DNA of 64,000 nt from Chloroflexota bacterium (lineage in GTDB: Bacteria; Chloroflexota; Limnocylindria; P2-11E), in the NCBI GenBank assembly GCA_027310565.1, contig DAIDAP010000027.1, forward strand, positions 1 to 64,000, in the 5' to 3' direction. The notes under the pieces are model-generated. The model searched no databases. It was not told the DNA's origin and saw only the letters and a program-made list of their open reading frames with translations. Below are positions 57,618 to 64,000 of the stretch, piece after piece. Every line of letters begins with the position of its first letter. Within the stretch, counting starts at the first letter, position 1. Made by a program: the position numbers and the translations under genes.

Positions 57618-58385
57618 CTACGGGGAGACGACGCCGCGCGCGCCTTCGCCGACGCCCTCCGCGCCGCGGGCCGCTCTGATCGCCTCGCCGAGCGTGAGCT
57701 TCCCGAGGTAGAGCGCGCGCCCGACGATCACGCCGCGCAGCCCGCGGTGCCGCAGCGCTGCCAGCCGCGCGATGTCGCCGGCCGAGGCGATGCCGCCGGA
57801 GTAGATGACGTCGCCGCCGAACGCGCGGGCGACGGCCTCGAGGTTCGCGACGTCGGGCCCGCGGAGCGTCCCGTCGAGCGAGACGTTCGTGTAGACCACC
57901 GTCGGCACGCCGGCGACGGCGAGCCGCTGCATGAGGTCGGTCGCACGGACGTCGCTCGTCTCGGTCCAGCCGGCGGTGACGACCATGCCGTCCTTCGCGT
58001 CCACGGCGACGGCGACGCCGTCGGCGTGCCGGTCCACGAGCCGTCCGATGAGCTCGGGGTCCTCGACCGCCGCCGTGCCGACGACGATGCGCGACGCGCC
58101 GGCCTCGGCGAAGGCCTCGGCGGTGTCGAAGTCGCGGATGCCGCCGCCCGCCTGGATCTTCACCGTGAAGCGGTTCGCGATCTGGCGGATCGCGTCGAGG
58201 TTGGCGGGGTGTCCGGTGCGCGCGCCGTCGATGTCGACGACGTGCAGCCACTCGGCGCCGTCGTTCACCAGGCGCTTCGCCGCCTCGAGGGGCGAGGGCG
58301 CGACCTGCTCGACGGTGGAGAAGTCGCCGCGCGTCATGCGGACCACGCGCCCGCCGTAGATGTCGATCGCCGGGTAGACGATCAC
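57618..58385 (-). CDS. hisA: Phosphoribosylformimino-AICAR-phosphate isomerase
   Basis: This 255-residue (beta/alpha)8 enzyme of histidine biosynthesis (ProFAR to PRFAR) has the catalytic Asp8 in YPAIDIYGGRVVRMTRGDF, EWLHVVDIDGARTG, VKIQAGGGIRD, VAVAVDAKDGMVVTAGW, the second catalytic Asp in TNVSLDGTLRGPD, and VIYSGGIASAGDIARL. Residues diagnostic of HisA rather than HisF are present (VRM, GGGIRD). It is the distal gene of a minus-strand group with hisC; other his genes must lie elsewhere. Confidence 0.93.
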   Translation of the reverse strand: MIVYPAIDIYGGRVVRMTRGDFSTVEQVAPSPLEAAKRLVNDGAEWLHVVDIDGARTGHPANLDAIRQIANRFTVKIQAGGGIRDFDTAEAFAEAGASRIVVGTAAVEDPELIGRLVDRHADGVAVAVDAKDGMVVTAGWTETSDVRATDLMQRLAVAGVPTVVYTNVSLDGTLRGPDVANLEAVARAFGGDVIYSGGIASAGDIARLAALRHRGLRGVIVGRALYLGKLTLGEAIRAARGAEGVGEGARGVVSP

Positions 58386-58404
58386 CGGGTCATGGTACGC
58401 GCGG

Positions 58405-58539
58405 CTACGGCTCGAGGATGAAGTGCCTGCGACCGTCCTCGAACCCGCGGTCGTACGAGCCCACCGCGGTGAACGCGACGACGATGGTGCCGAGCAGCAC
58501 GCCGATCACCACGCCGGCGGCGAGGAACAGGTAGTCCAT
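58405..58539 (-). CDS. 44-residue single-pass membrane protein
   Basis: MDYLFLAAGVVIGVLLGTIV, then VAFTAVGSYDRGFEDGRRHFILEP: one N-terminal TM helix and a short charged tail. It lies between hisA (19 bp) and the 5' nuclease gene (95 bp) on the same strand. The compact amphipathic design and tight packing support a real gene. I do not recognise the family. Confidence 0.55.
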   Translation of the reverse strand: MDYLFLAAGVVIGVLLGTIVVAFTAVGSYDRGFEDGRRHFILEP

Positions 58540-58634
58540 CGCCACGAGCGTCGTGCGGCGGCGGCCGTCGATGCATCGGGCGCGCGACCCGATGCGCGTC
58601 GGGGCCGCCCGCACCTCCGGAGTGCCTTTCGCCT

Positions 58635-59540
58635 CTACGCGGACCGGGACCGCAGCGACTCGAGCACACGGGTCACGCTCGCCTGGATGCCGTAGCGCCG
58701 GGCGAGCTCGTCGACGCGCGGCTCCGCCGCGCCGCCGGGGAGCGCGCCGTCGCCGTCGATCACGGCGCAGTCCATGACCGGTCCGACCACGCGCGTCGCC
58801 GCCGCGATGTACGCGCGTCCCGCGTCGAGCTTCGCGCGGACCGTCGCCGAGAGGTCGGGCGCGGCGAGGGCGGCGTCGAGCGAGCCGTAGCGCGCGAGGA
58901 GCGCCGCGGCGGTCTTCTCGCCGATGCCGCGCACGCCGGGGAGCCCGTCCGAGGGATCGCCGCGGAGGATCGCGTAGTCCAGGTAGCGGTCGCCGGGGAT
59001 GCCGTACTTCGCGCGCACCCACGCCTGGTCGACGACGGCGAGCTCGCTCACGCCTTTCAGCGTGTAGAGCACACGCACGCGCTCGTCGCGCACGAGCGTG
59101 AAGAGGTCGCGGTCGCCGCTCACGATCTCGATCGGGCCGGCGAAGCGCGCCGTGAGCGTGGCGATCACGTCCTCGGCCTCGCACTCGCGCGCGTGCGCCG
59201 TCGAGACGCCGATCGCCCGCAGCACCTCGAGGATGACGAGGATCTGCGGGCCGACCTCGTCCTCGGGCTCCCCCTCCGCGGCGATCCGGTGCGTCTTGTA
59301 CGCCGGGATGAGCGCGACGCGGAACGCCGGCCGCCAGTCGTCCCCCAGCTCGAACGCGGCGACGCACCGCGCCGGGCGGCGGTCGGCGAGCAGCCGAGCG
59401 AGGAAGTTGAGGAAGCCGACGACGGCGTTCACGAGCGTGCCGTCCGCCGCGCGCACCGCGGGCATCGCGTGGTACGCGCGGTACGCGAGGCTGGAGGCGT
59501 CGATGAGTAGGGTCGGCCGGCCGTCAGCGGCCCGCGTCAC
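58635..59540 (-). CDS. Stand-alone 5'-3' exonuclease (Pol I 5' nuclease domain)
   Basis: This 301-residue FEN-like nuclease corresponds to the N-terminal domain of DNA polymerase I without the polymerase. Metal-binding motifs are LLIDASSLAYRAYHA, ECEAEDVIATLTARF, IVSGDRDLFTLV, DYAILRGDPSDGLPGVRGIGEKTAAALLARYG (with the helix-hairpin-helix) and YKTHR for the helical arch. It should remove RNA primers or flaps. The GTG start overlaps the hisC stop by 4 bp (GTGA), an odd operon partner for a histidine gene. Confidence 0.88.
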   Translation of the reverse strand: MTRAADGRPTLLIDASSLAYRAYHAMPAVRAADGTLVNAVVGFLNFLARLLADRRPARCVAAFELGDDWRPAFRVALIPAYKTHRIAAEGEPEDEVGPQILVILEVLRAIGVSTAHARECEAEDVIATLTARFAGPIEIVSGDRDLFTLVRDERVRVLYTLKGVSELAVVDQAWVRAKYGIPGDRYLDYAILRGDPSDGLPGVRGIGEKTAAALLARYGSLDAALAAPDLSATVRAKLDAGRAYIAAATRVVGPVMDCAVIDGDGALPGGAAEPRVDELARRYGIQASVTRVLESLRSRSA

Positions 59541-60616
59541 GCCCGCGCGGCGACGGGGAACGCGTGCGCGAGCGCCGCGATGAAGCGGTCGTTCTCGGCC
59601 GGCGTGCCGATCGACACGCGCAGGCCGCCCTCGTTCGCCGGCCACATCGACACGTCGCGGATGAGCACGCCCTTCTCGAGGAAGCGCGCGTGCACCTCGG
59701 CCGGCGTGCCCTCTTTGAGGCGGAAGAGGATGAAGTTCGTCGTCGACGGATGGACCTCGATCGCGTCGATCTCGCGCAGCGCGCGCGAGACGCGCTCGCG
59801 CTCGCGCGCGCAGAGCGCGACGCGCTGGGCGACGACCGCGTCGTTGCGCGCGATCTTCGCCGCGACGGCCTGCGTGAGCGCGCTGATGCTCCCGGGCATC
59901 TGCACCGCGCGGAAGGACTCGGCGAGGTCGGGATGCGCGATGAGGACCCCGACGCGCAGACCCGCCGCCGCCAGGACCTTGGAGAAGGTCTTGCTCACGA
60001 TCATGTTCGGATGCTCCGCGAGCGCGGGGAGGATCGTCCGGCCGGCGAAGTCGCTGTACGCCTCGTCGACGAGCACGAGCGTCTCCGGGTAGCGCTCGGC
60101 GACCGCCAGGATGACGTCGAAGTCGATCTCGTTGCCGGTGGGGTTGTTCGGCGTGGTGAAGACGACCACCTCCGGCCGCACCCGGGCCATCGCCTCGAGA
60201 GCGCGCGTCCTGGTGACCTCGTACGGGAAGCCGATGCGCTCGTTCGCCGGCGTGCCGCCGGCGATCGTCGCGAGGCGCTCGTGCATCGAGTAGGTCGGCT
60301 GGAACAGCAGTGTCGTGCGGCCGTGCCCGCCGTACACGAGGAAGACCTGGAGGAGGGTGTCGTTGCTCCCGTTCCCGAGCACGAGCTGCTCCGGCGTGAC
60401 GCCGTACCGCTCGGCGAGGACGCCACGCAGGTCCATCGCCGGGCCGGGGTAGCGGTTGAGGAGGATCGCGTCGAGCTCGTCCGGCGTGAGCCATGCCCCC
60501 GCGGGGTTCGGATCGGCCCACTCGTTCGCGGCAAGACGGACGTCGGCCTTGATCTGCGCGGCCGTCCGGTACGGCGGGAAGCCCCGCAGATCCTGACGCG
60601 GCCGGGGGAGCACCAT
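59537..60616 (-). CDS. hisC: Histidinol-phosphate aminotransferase
   Basis: This 359-residue PLP enzyme of fold type I has VRLAANEWADPNP, LNRYPGPAMDLRGVLAERYGV, LGNGSNDTLLQVFLVYG, TTPNNPTGNEIDFD, VDEAYSDFAG and the PLP lysine in MIVSKTFSKVLAAAGLRVGVLIA. The C-terminal FILFRL and LRVSIGTPAENDRFIAAL are typical. It converts imidazole-acetol phosphate to histidinol phosphate; some members also act on aromatic 2-oxoacids. It follows the GGDEF-EAL gene by 11 bp. Confidence 0.92.
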   Translation of the reverse strand: MVLPRPRQDLRGFPPYRTAAQIKADVRLAANEWADPNPAGAWLTPDELDAILLNRYPGPAMDLRGVLAERYGVTPEQLVLGNGSNDTLLQVFLVYGGHGRTTLLFQPTYSMHERLATIAGGTPANERIGFPYEVTRTRALEAMARVRPEVVVFTTPNNPTGNEIDFDVILAVAERYPETLVLVDEAYSDFAGRTILPALAEHPNMIVSKTFSKVLAAAGLRVGVLIAHPDLAESFRAVQMPGSISALTQAVAAKIARNDAVVAQRVALCARERERVSRALREIDAIEVHPSTTNFILFRLKEGTPAEVHARFLEKGVLIRDVSMWPANEGGLRVSIGTPAENDRFIAALAHAFPVAARA

Positions 60617-60627
60617 CGCGATCGAGT

Positions 60628-62277
60628 CTAGGCGAGCTGCGCCGCGGGCATCGGCCGCGCGAGGTGGTGGCCCTGCGCGGCGTCGACGCCGGCCCTCGCG
60701 AGCCGGTCGAGCGTCTCGGCGTCCTCCACGCCCTCGGCGACGACGCGCAGCCCGAGGCGGTGCGCGAGGTCGCTGGTCGCGAGGACGATCGCCAGGCTCG
60801 CCTCGTCGCGCGTCATGTCATGCACGAAGCTCCGGTCGATCTTCACCGCCTGCACCGGCAGCCGCTGGAGATACGCGAGCGAGGAGTACCCCGTCCCGAA
60901 ATCGTCGACCGCGAGGTACACGCCCATCCCGTGCAGCCGCGTCAGCGTGCGCAGCGACCGGTCCGGATCGGCCATCAGCATCGCCTCGGTGATCTCGAGC
61001 CCGAGCCACTCGCCGGCGAGCCCGGTATCGGACAGCGCTCCGGCGACGACGTCCACGACCTCCGGGTCCACCAGATTGCGCGTCGAGATGTTCACGTTCA
61101 CGCGCAGCTCGGATCCGGCCGCGCGCCAGGCGGCGCACTCGGAGAGCGCGATGCGGAGCGTCTTCTCGAAGAGCTGGCGCGCCAGGCCGGACCGCTCCGC
61201 GGCCGCGACGAAGTCCGCGGGCAGCACGAGCCCCCGCGTCGGATGGCGCCAGCGCACGAGCGCCTCGACGCGCTCGCTGCGGCGCGTGGCGAGCTCGACG
61301 ATCGGCTGGTAGAGGAGCGCGAGCTCGTCGTGCTCGAGCGCATCCCGCAGCTCCGGCACGACCTTGAGCAGGTGCGGCGATCGCTCGTCGAGCTCGTCCT
61401 CGAACGTGTACGTCGCGCTGCCGCCGCCGGCGCGCTTGGCGGTGTACATCGCGATCTCCGCGCGCCGCATGAGCGCGTCGGCGTCCTCGCCGTGCCGCGG
61501 GAACAGGGCGAGGCCGACGCTCGCCCCTACGGAGACGCTCTGCCCGGAGAGGTCGAACGGCTCCTCGAGCGCTCCGAGGAGCGAGCGCACCACGACCGCC
61601 GCGCCGATCTCGTTCGTGTTGGGGAGGACGAAGGCGAACTCGTCGCCGCCGAGCCGGGCGATCGAGTCGCTCCGGCGCACGCACCGCGCGAGGCGCTCGG
61701 CGACCTGACGGAGGAGCGCGTCACCGGCGTGGTGGCCGAAGGTGTCGTTCACCTCCTTGAACGAATCGAGGTCCATCACGAGCAGGCTGAGGACGGTCCG
61801 CTCGCGCTTCGCGCGCGCGATGCCGTGCTCGAGCCGGTCGAGGAAGAGCGCGCGGTTGGGGAGCTGCGTGAGCGCGTCGCGCAGCGCCTGCTCGCGCAGC
61901 GCGCGCTCCGCCTCGCGCTGCTCGCTCACGTCGACGACGGTCGTCACGACGCGGCCGTCGTCGGTGGGCACCGCGTCGACCCGGCGCCAGCGGATCGCGC
62001 CGTCGGGCACGCGGATGCCGACGACCATGCCGCGCACGGCGGTGCGCGTCCGCAGCGCGGCCGCCGACGGGAGGTCCGCGTCGGCGAGCGCGGCGCCGGT
62101 CGAGACGACGCGCTCGACGCCGTCCTGGGCCCCGATGAGCTCCTGCTCCGCGCGCATGCGCCGCGCCGTCTCGTTCGTGTAGATGACGCGGCCGGTCGCG
62201 TCCTGAACGATGACGCCGCAACCGACCGCGCCGTACGCGGCCGCGAACGCGGGATCGATCGACGCCTTCCCCGCCAC
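60628..62277 (-). CDS. PAS-GGDEF-EAL cyclic-di-GMP signalling protein
   Basis: This 549-residue cytoplasmic protein has a PAS sensor at about residues 10-120, a diguanylate cyclase domain at about 125-290 and an EAL phosphodiesterase domain at about 305-549. The GGDEF motif is intact (210-214), and the inhibitory RxxD site RRSD lies at 201-204. EALVRW is at 338-343, with NVNISTRNL, LGLEITEAMLMAD, VDDFGTGYSSLAYLQRL, VKIDRSFVHDM and VAEGVED. Both catalytic motifs look functional, so net activity is unpredictable. There is no membrane segment. The gene is the first of the hisC/exonuclease/hisA group by position, although co-transcription is not certain. Confidence 0.92.
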   Translation of the reverse strand: MAGKASIDPAFAAAYGAVGCGVIVQDATGRVIYTNETARRMRAEQELIGAQDGVERVVSTGAALADADLPSAAALRTRTAVRGMVVGIRVPDGAIRWRRVDAVPTDDGRVVTTVVDVSEQREAERALREQALRDALTQLPNRALFLDRLEHGIARAKRERTVLSLLVMDLDSFKEVNDTFGHHAGDALLRQVAERLARCVRRSDSIARLGGDEFAFVLPNTNEIGAAVVVRSLLGALEEPFDLSGQSVSVGASVGLALFPRHGEDADALMRRAEIAMYTAKRAGGGSATYTFEDELDERSPHLLKVVPELRDALEHDELALLYQPIVELATRRSERVEALVRWRHPTRGLVLPADFVAAAERSGLARQLFEKTLRIALSECAAWRAAGSELRVNVNISTRNLVDPEVVDVVAGALSDTGLAGEWLGLEITEAMLMADPDRSLRTLTRLHGMGVYLAVDDFGTGYSSLAYLQRLPVQAVKIDRSFVHDMTRDEASLAIVLATSDLAHRLGLRVVAEGVEDAETLDRLARAGVDAAQGHHLARPMPAAQLA

Positions 62278-62436
62278 GGCGCGAAGCGTAGTCGGTGACG
62301 CTGCGGGCGTTCTCCCCCATGCGGGTAGCCCGCGGCGCCGCGTTCGTTGAGGGAGCCGTGCTCGTGCCGCTCATCGTGTCGACGGCGCTCGCGCTCAGGT
62401 AGTGTCCGATGGGATAATCAACGAGTCGATCGCCAC

Positions 62437-62508
62437 TGGGGAGTGGCCAAGCGGTAAGGCAGCTGACTCTGGATCAGCCAATCGGAGGTTCGAATCCTCC
62501 CTCCCCAG
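62437..62508 (+). tRNA. tRNA-Gln (anticodon CTG)
   Basis: The 72-nt cloverleaf has acceptor TGGGGAG pairing with CTCCCCA, an anticodon stem GCTGA/TCAGC enclosing CTCTGGA (CTG at 34-36), and a T arm GGAGG-TTCGAAT-CCTCC. The discriminator is G, as in other tRNA-Gln. CCA is not encoded. The sequence downstream (62509-62803) holds only a weak minus-strand reading frame. Confidence 0.97.
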
Positions 62509-62603
62509 CAGATTCGGCCCATCCTCACCGATCAAAGCCGACGATTCCCGGGCAATCTTTCGTGCGCGGTTCCGCGCCGCGCGACCTGCGCGGTTTCCCC
62601 GCC

Positions 62604-62806
62604 TCAACCCACCGCCTGGGGTTCCCGAGAAGCGGTTTCCGGTGGCGCGTGTCGTCGCTGGCGATCTCCGGATGGCGAAAGCCGCGCGATCGTCCGCAGC
62701 ACCCACTCGTAGCTGAGGCAGCGGTTCTCGTCGTACCAGAGATCCCGCAGGTAGTACTCGCCTACGGCGCCGTCGAGGACCGCCGCTTCGGCGCGTCGCG
62801 TGACTA
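62604..62806 (-). other. Possible coding remnant after the UPF0175-like gene
   Basis: A minus-strand frame overlapping the stop of the UPF0175-like gene reads RRAEAAVLDGAVGEYYLRDL, then WYDENRCLSYEWVLRTIARL, and stops at 62604. The composition looks protein-like, but there is no start codon near the upstream gene's end. It may be the second member of a broken toxin-antitoxin-like pair. Confidence 0.25.
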
Positions 62807-63211
62807 GGCCGGCTGCGCGACGAGCTCCGCCTGTATCTGATCGAGGGTGGCGGAAAGCTGCGGCAGCCCGTACCGCGAAGCAAGTCGACCGAGCGAGACG
62901 AGTGCGTCTTCGTTCTCCATGAGCGGGACGCGCTCGCGGAGGAAGTGCTCGAATACCTCGCTGACCGGAAGCCCGACCTCTCGTGCCGCCTCTTCGAGGC
63001 TGCGCCCTTGCTGGTAGAGCCGCACCGCGTCCTCGAGCCCAAGGACGCGAAGCCCTGCCGTGAGCGCAGTGCTCGCGGCCATCTGTTGCGTTGGGATCTC
63101 GCGACGGGCGCGGACGCGCGCGAGTTGGGTCTCCTGGTTCGCCGTCGTGCGCACCACAAGGGGAGCGCGCTGCGACGCACGCCGCGATTTGGCAGTGCCT
63201 TTTCCCTTCAC
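62804..63211 (-). CDS. UPF0175-like small protein, possible antitoxin
   Basis: This 135-residue protein has a Lys/Arg-rich N-terminus and a C-terminal half with the UPF0175-type helix-turn-helix pattern LGLEDAVRLYQQGRSLEEAAREVGLPVSEVFEHFLRERVP. UPF0175 proteins commonly pair with PIN-domain toxins. The GTG start is preceded by a perfect AAGGAGGTGA. It follows a frameshifted small gene and an XRE-family gene on the same strand. Confidence 0.62.
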   Translation of the reverse strand: MKGKGTAKSRRASQRAPLVVRTTANQETQLARVRARREIPTQQMAASTALTAGLRVLGLEDAVRLYQQGRSLEEAAREVGLPVSEVFEHFLRERVPLMENEDALVSLGRLASRYGLPQLSATLDQIQAELVAQPA

Positions 63212-63233
63212 CGCGTCACCTCCTTGTGTCGTG

Positions 63234-63537
63234 TCACGGATACCTGCTGATCGCCAGTGTTGCTGCCTGCATCAGCGTCGCTCCCGTCACCGGCGCGATC
63301 CGCTGCAGCATCACGAGTGCCTCATTCTTTGGAAGCCAGCCGTTGAAGACGGCCAGCACCAACAGCTCCGGCACGCTGAGCGTCGTGAGATTGAGCTGCA
63401 GCCTGGCGTAGGCATGCGGCCTGATGTCGTTGACCAGGACCGGCCACTTCCGTTCGTGGGCATCATCTCTTCGTCTCCCCTAGTCGCCTCGTCTCGGCTG
63501 CGATACGGCGAGCGAACTCGACCAGGACGTCAGACAC
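63234..63537 (-). pseudogene. Frameshifted small gene between the XRE and UPF0175-like genes
   Basis: A GTG at 63537, 4 bp after the XRE stop, opens VSDVLVEFARRIAAETRRLG, followed by ETKR and a TGA at 63463-63465. A +1 shift at that point gives a clean continuation: DDAHERKWPVLVNDIRPHAY, then a helical segment with LVLAVFNGWLPKNEALVMLQ, ending at 63234. The joined product would be about 100 residues. A single indel, a sequencing error or programmed +1 frameshifting (AAG AGA TGA) would all explain it. The family is not recognised. Confidence 0.5.
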
Positions 63538-63541
63538 GGTT

Positions 63542-63973
63542 CTAGCCCACTGTGGCCACGAGCACGCGACTCCCATCGCGCCTGCTGGTCTTCACGCCGG
63601 TGCGCTCCGCTTCCTCGCTCACGAGCTTCGAGCGCCGTCGGCGCGGATTGATATCCACCACGACCTCGATGTCCAAGCGCTCGGCGAGCCGGACGAGCGT
63701 GTCGAACGATGGCGTGACCTCGCCCAGCTCCAAACGCGCTATTGCGGACTGCTTCATCCCTAGCTTCGTCGCGAGCTGCGCCTGGCTGAGCCCGAGGCCG
63801 ACGCGGTAAGCGAGCACGCGCAGGGCGACAGCCCGCGCGAGGGCCGACTTCTTCCATTCCGCACGGAACTCACGGTCTACCTTGAGATCCTTCGCGAGCA
63901 GTGCCTCATGCGTCTTCAGGCGACTGACCTGAAGCGGTCGCCGTGGTCGCGACTTTGGCCGGATTGAGCGCAT
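63542..63973 (-). CDS. XRE-family HTH transcriptional regulator (possible antitoxin)
   Basis: This 143-residue protein has a central Cro/C1-type HTH, YRVGLGLSQAQLATKLGMKQSAIARLELGEVTPSFDTLVRLAERLDIEVVVDINP, and a basic N-terminus containing LKTHEALLAKDLKVDREFRAEWKKSALARAV, typical of HigA-type antitoxins. The ATG at 63973 is chosen over one six codons upstream because AAGGAG lies 7 bases before it. It is the first gene of a small minus-strand cassette running to 62804. Confidence 0.78.
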   Translation of the reverse strand: MRSIRPKSRPRRPLQVSRLKTHEALLAKDLKVDREFRAEWKKSALARAVALRVLAYRVGLGLSQAQLATKLGMKQSAIARLELGEVTPSFDTLVRLAERLDIEVVVDINPRRRRSKLVSEEAERTGVKTSRRDGSRVLVATVG

Positions 63974-64000
63974 AGTTTCACTCCTTGGCACGACAGAAGC

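Overview
The window is a 64 kb piece of a very GC-rich (roughly 70%) bacterial chromosome, almost fully coding, with short intergenic gaps, many 4-bp ATGA/GTGA start-stop overlaps and frequent GTG starts. No ribosomal or universal marker operon is present apart from gltX, so taxonomy is inference. Lipoproteins with Pro/Ser/Thr/Ala linkers, a DUF3048 lipoprotein, an F420-type luciferase-like domain fused to a UbiA prenyltransferase and many apparently leaderless genes fit an uncultured soil or sediment lineage such as Chloroflexota (Limnocylindria-like) better than a proteobacterium. There is no phage, plasmid or CRISPR signal.

Layout. 0.5-12.4 kb (+): a coupled run of a PaaK-type CoA ligase, an indolepyruvate-type ferredoxin oxidoreductase (iorA and an iorB fused to a ferredoxin domain), a second 2-oxoacid:ferredoxin oxidoreductase (korA, korB, korC), a branched-chain-type ABC importer (SBP-livH-M-G-F) and an enoyl-CoA hydratase. 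It reads as uptake and CoA-activation of aryl or branched 2-oxoacids. lhgO follows. 13.7-17 kb (-): a 2-oxoacid dehydrogenase operon in which the E2 acyltransferase appears divided between two proteins. 17-21.2 kb (-): an MMPL transporter with a coupled HMA-like protein, a thioesterase and a LysR regulator. 21.4-29.4 kb (-): an IclR regulator and then UbiD - HAD - phenylphosphate-synthase-like alpha and beta - NUDIX - CoA ligase, a probable aromatic phosphorylation/carboxylation operon. 29.5-32.6 kb (+): a YcaQ-like protein and two exported proteins.

32.6-34.9 kb is a scar: an intact RHH/ParE-type toxin-antitoxin pair followed by three frame-broken remnants. 34.9-40.8 kb (-) is a sulfur operon, ssuA-ssuC-ssuB-metX-metY-CoA-binding protein. 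It is preceded by a promoter, a Cys/Met-rich leader peptide and mutually exclusive antiterminator and terminator hairpins, which looks like a ribosome-mediated attenuator. 41.5-50.7 kb: tRNA-Glu, an MBL hydrolase, a CoA-transferase, an alpha-methylacyl-CoA racemase, a small zinc ribbon, an HD protein, tRNA-Gly, a divergent M20 peptidase, a DUF3048 lipoprotein, an MFS exporter and Hsp20. 50.7-57.5 kb: signal peptidase, CsaA, DUF971 plus a molybdenum oxidoreductase, DUF3105, gltX, the luciferase-like/UbiA fusion, a CPBP protease and a tiny Cys-rich membrane protein. 57.6-62.3 kb (-): a PAS-GGDEF-EAL protein, hisC, a stand-alone 5' nuclease, a 44-residue membrane protein and hisA. 62.4-64 kb: tRNA-Gln and a small XRE/UPF0175-like cassette with a frameshifted middle gene.

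The most interesting items are the cysteine/methionine attenuator of the ssu-met operon, the reciprocal split of an E2 catalytic domain, the phenylphosphate-synthase/UbiD operon and the F420-type oxidoreductase/prenyltransferase fusion.
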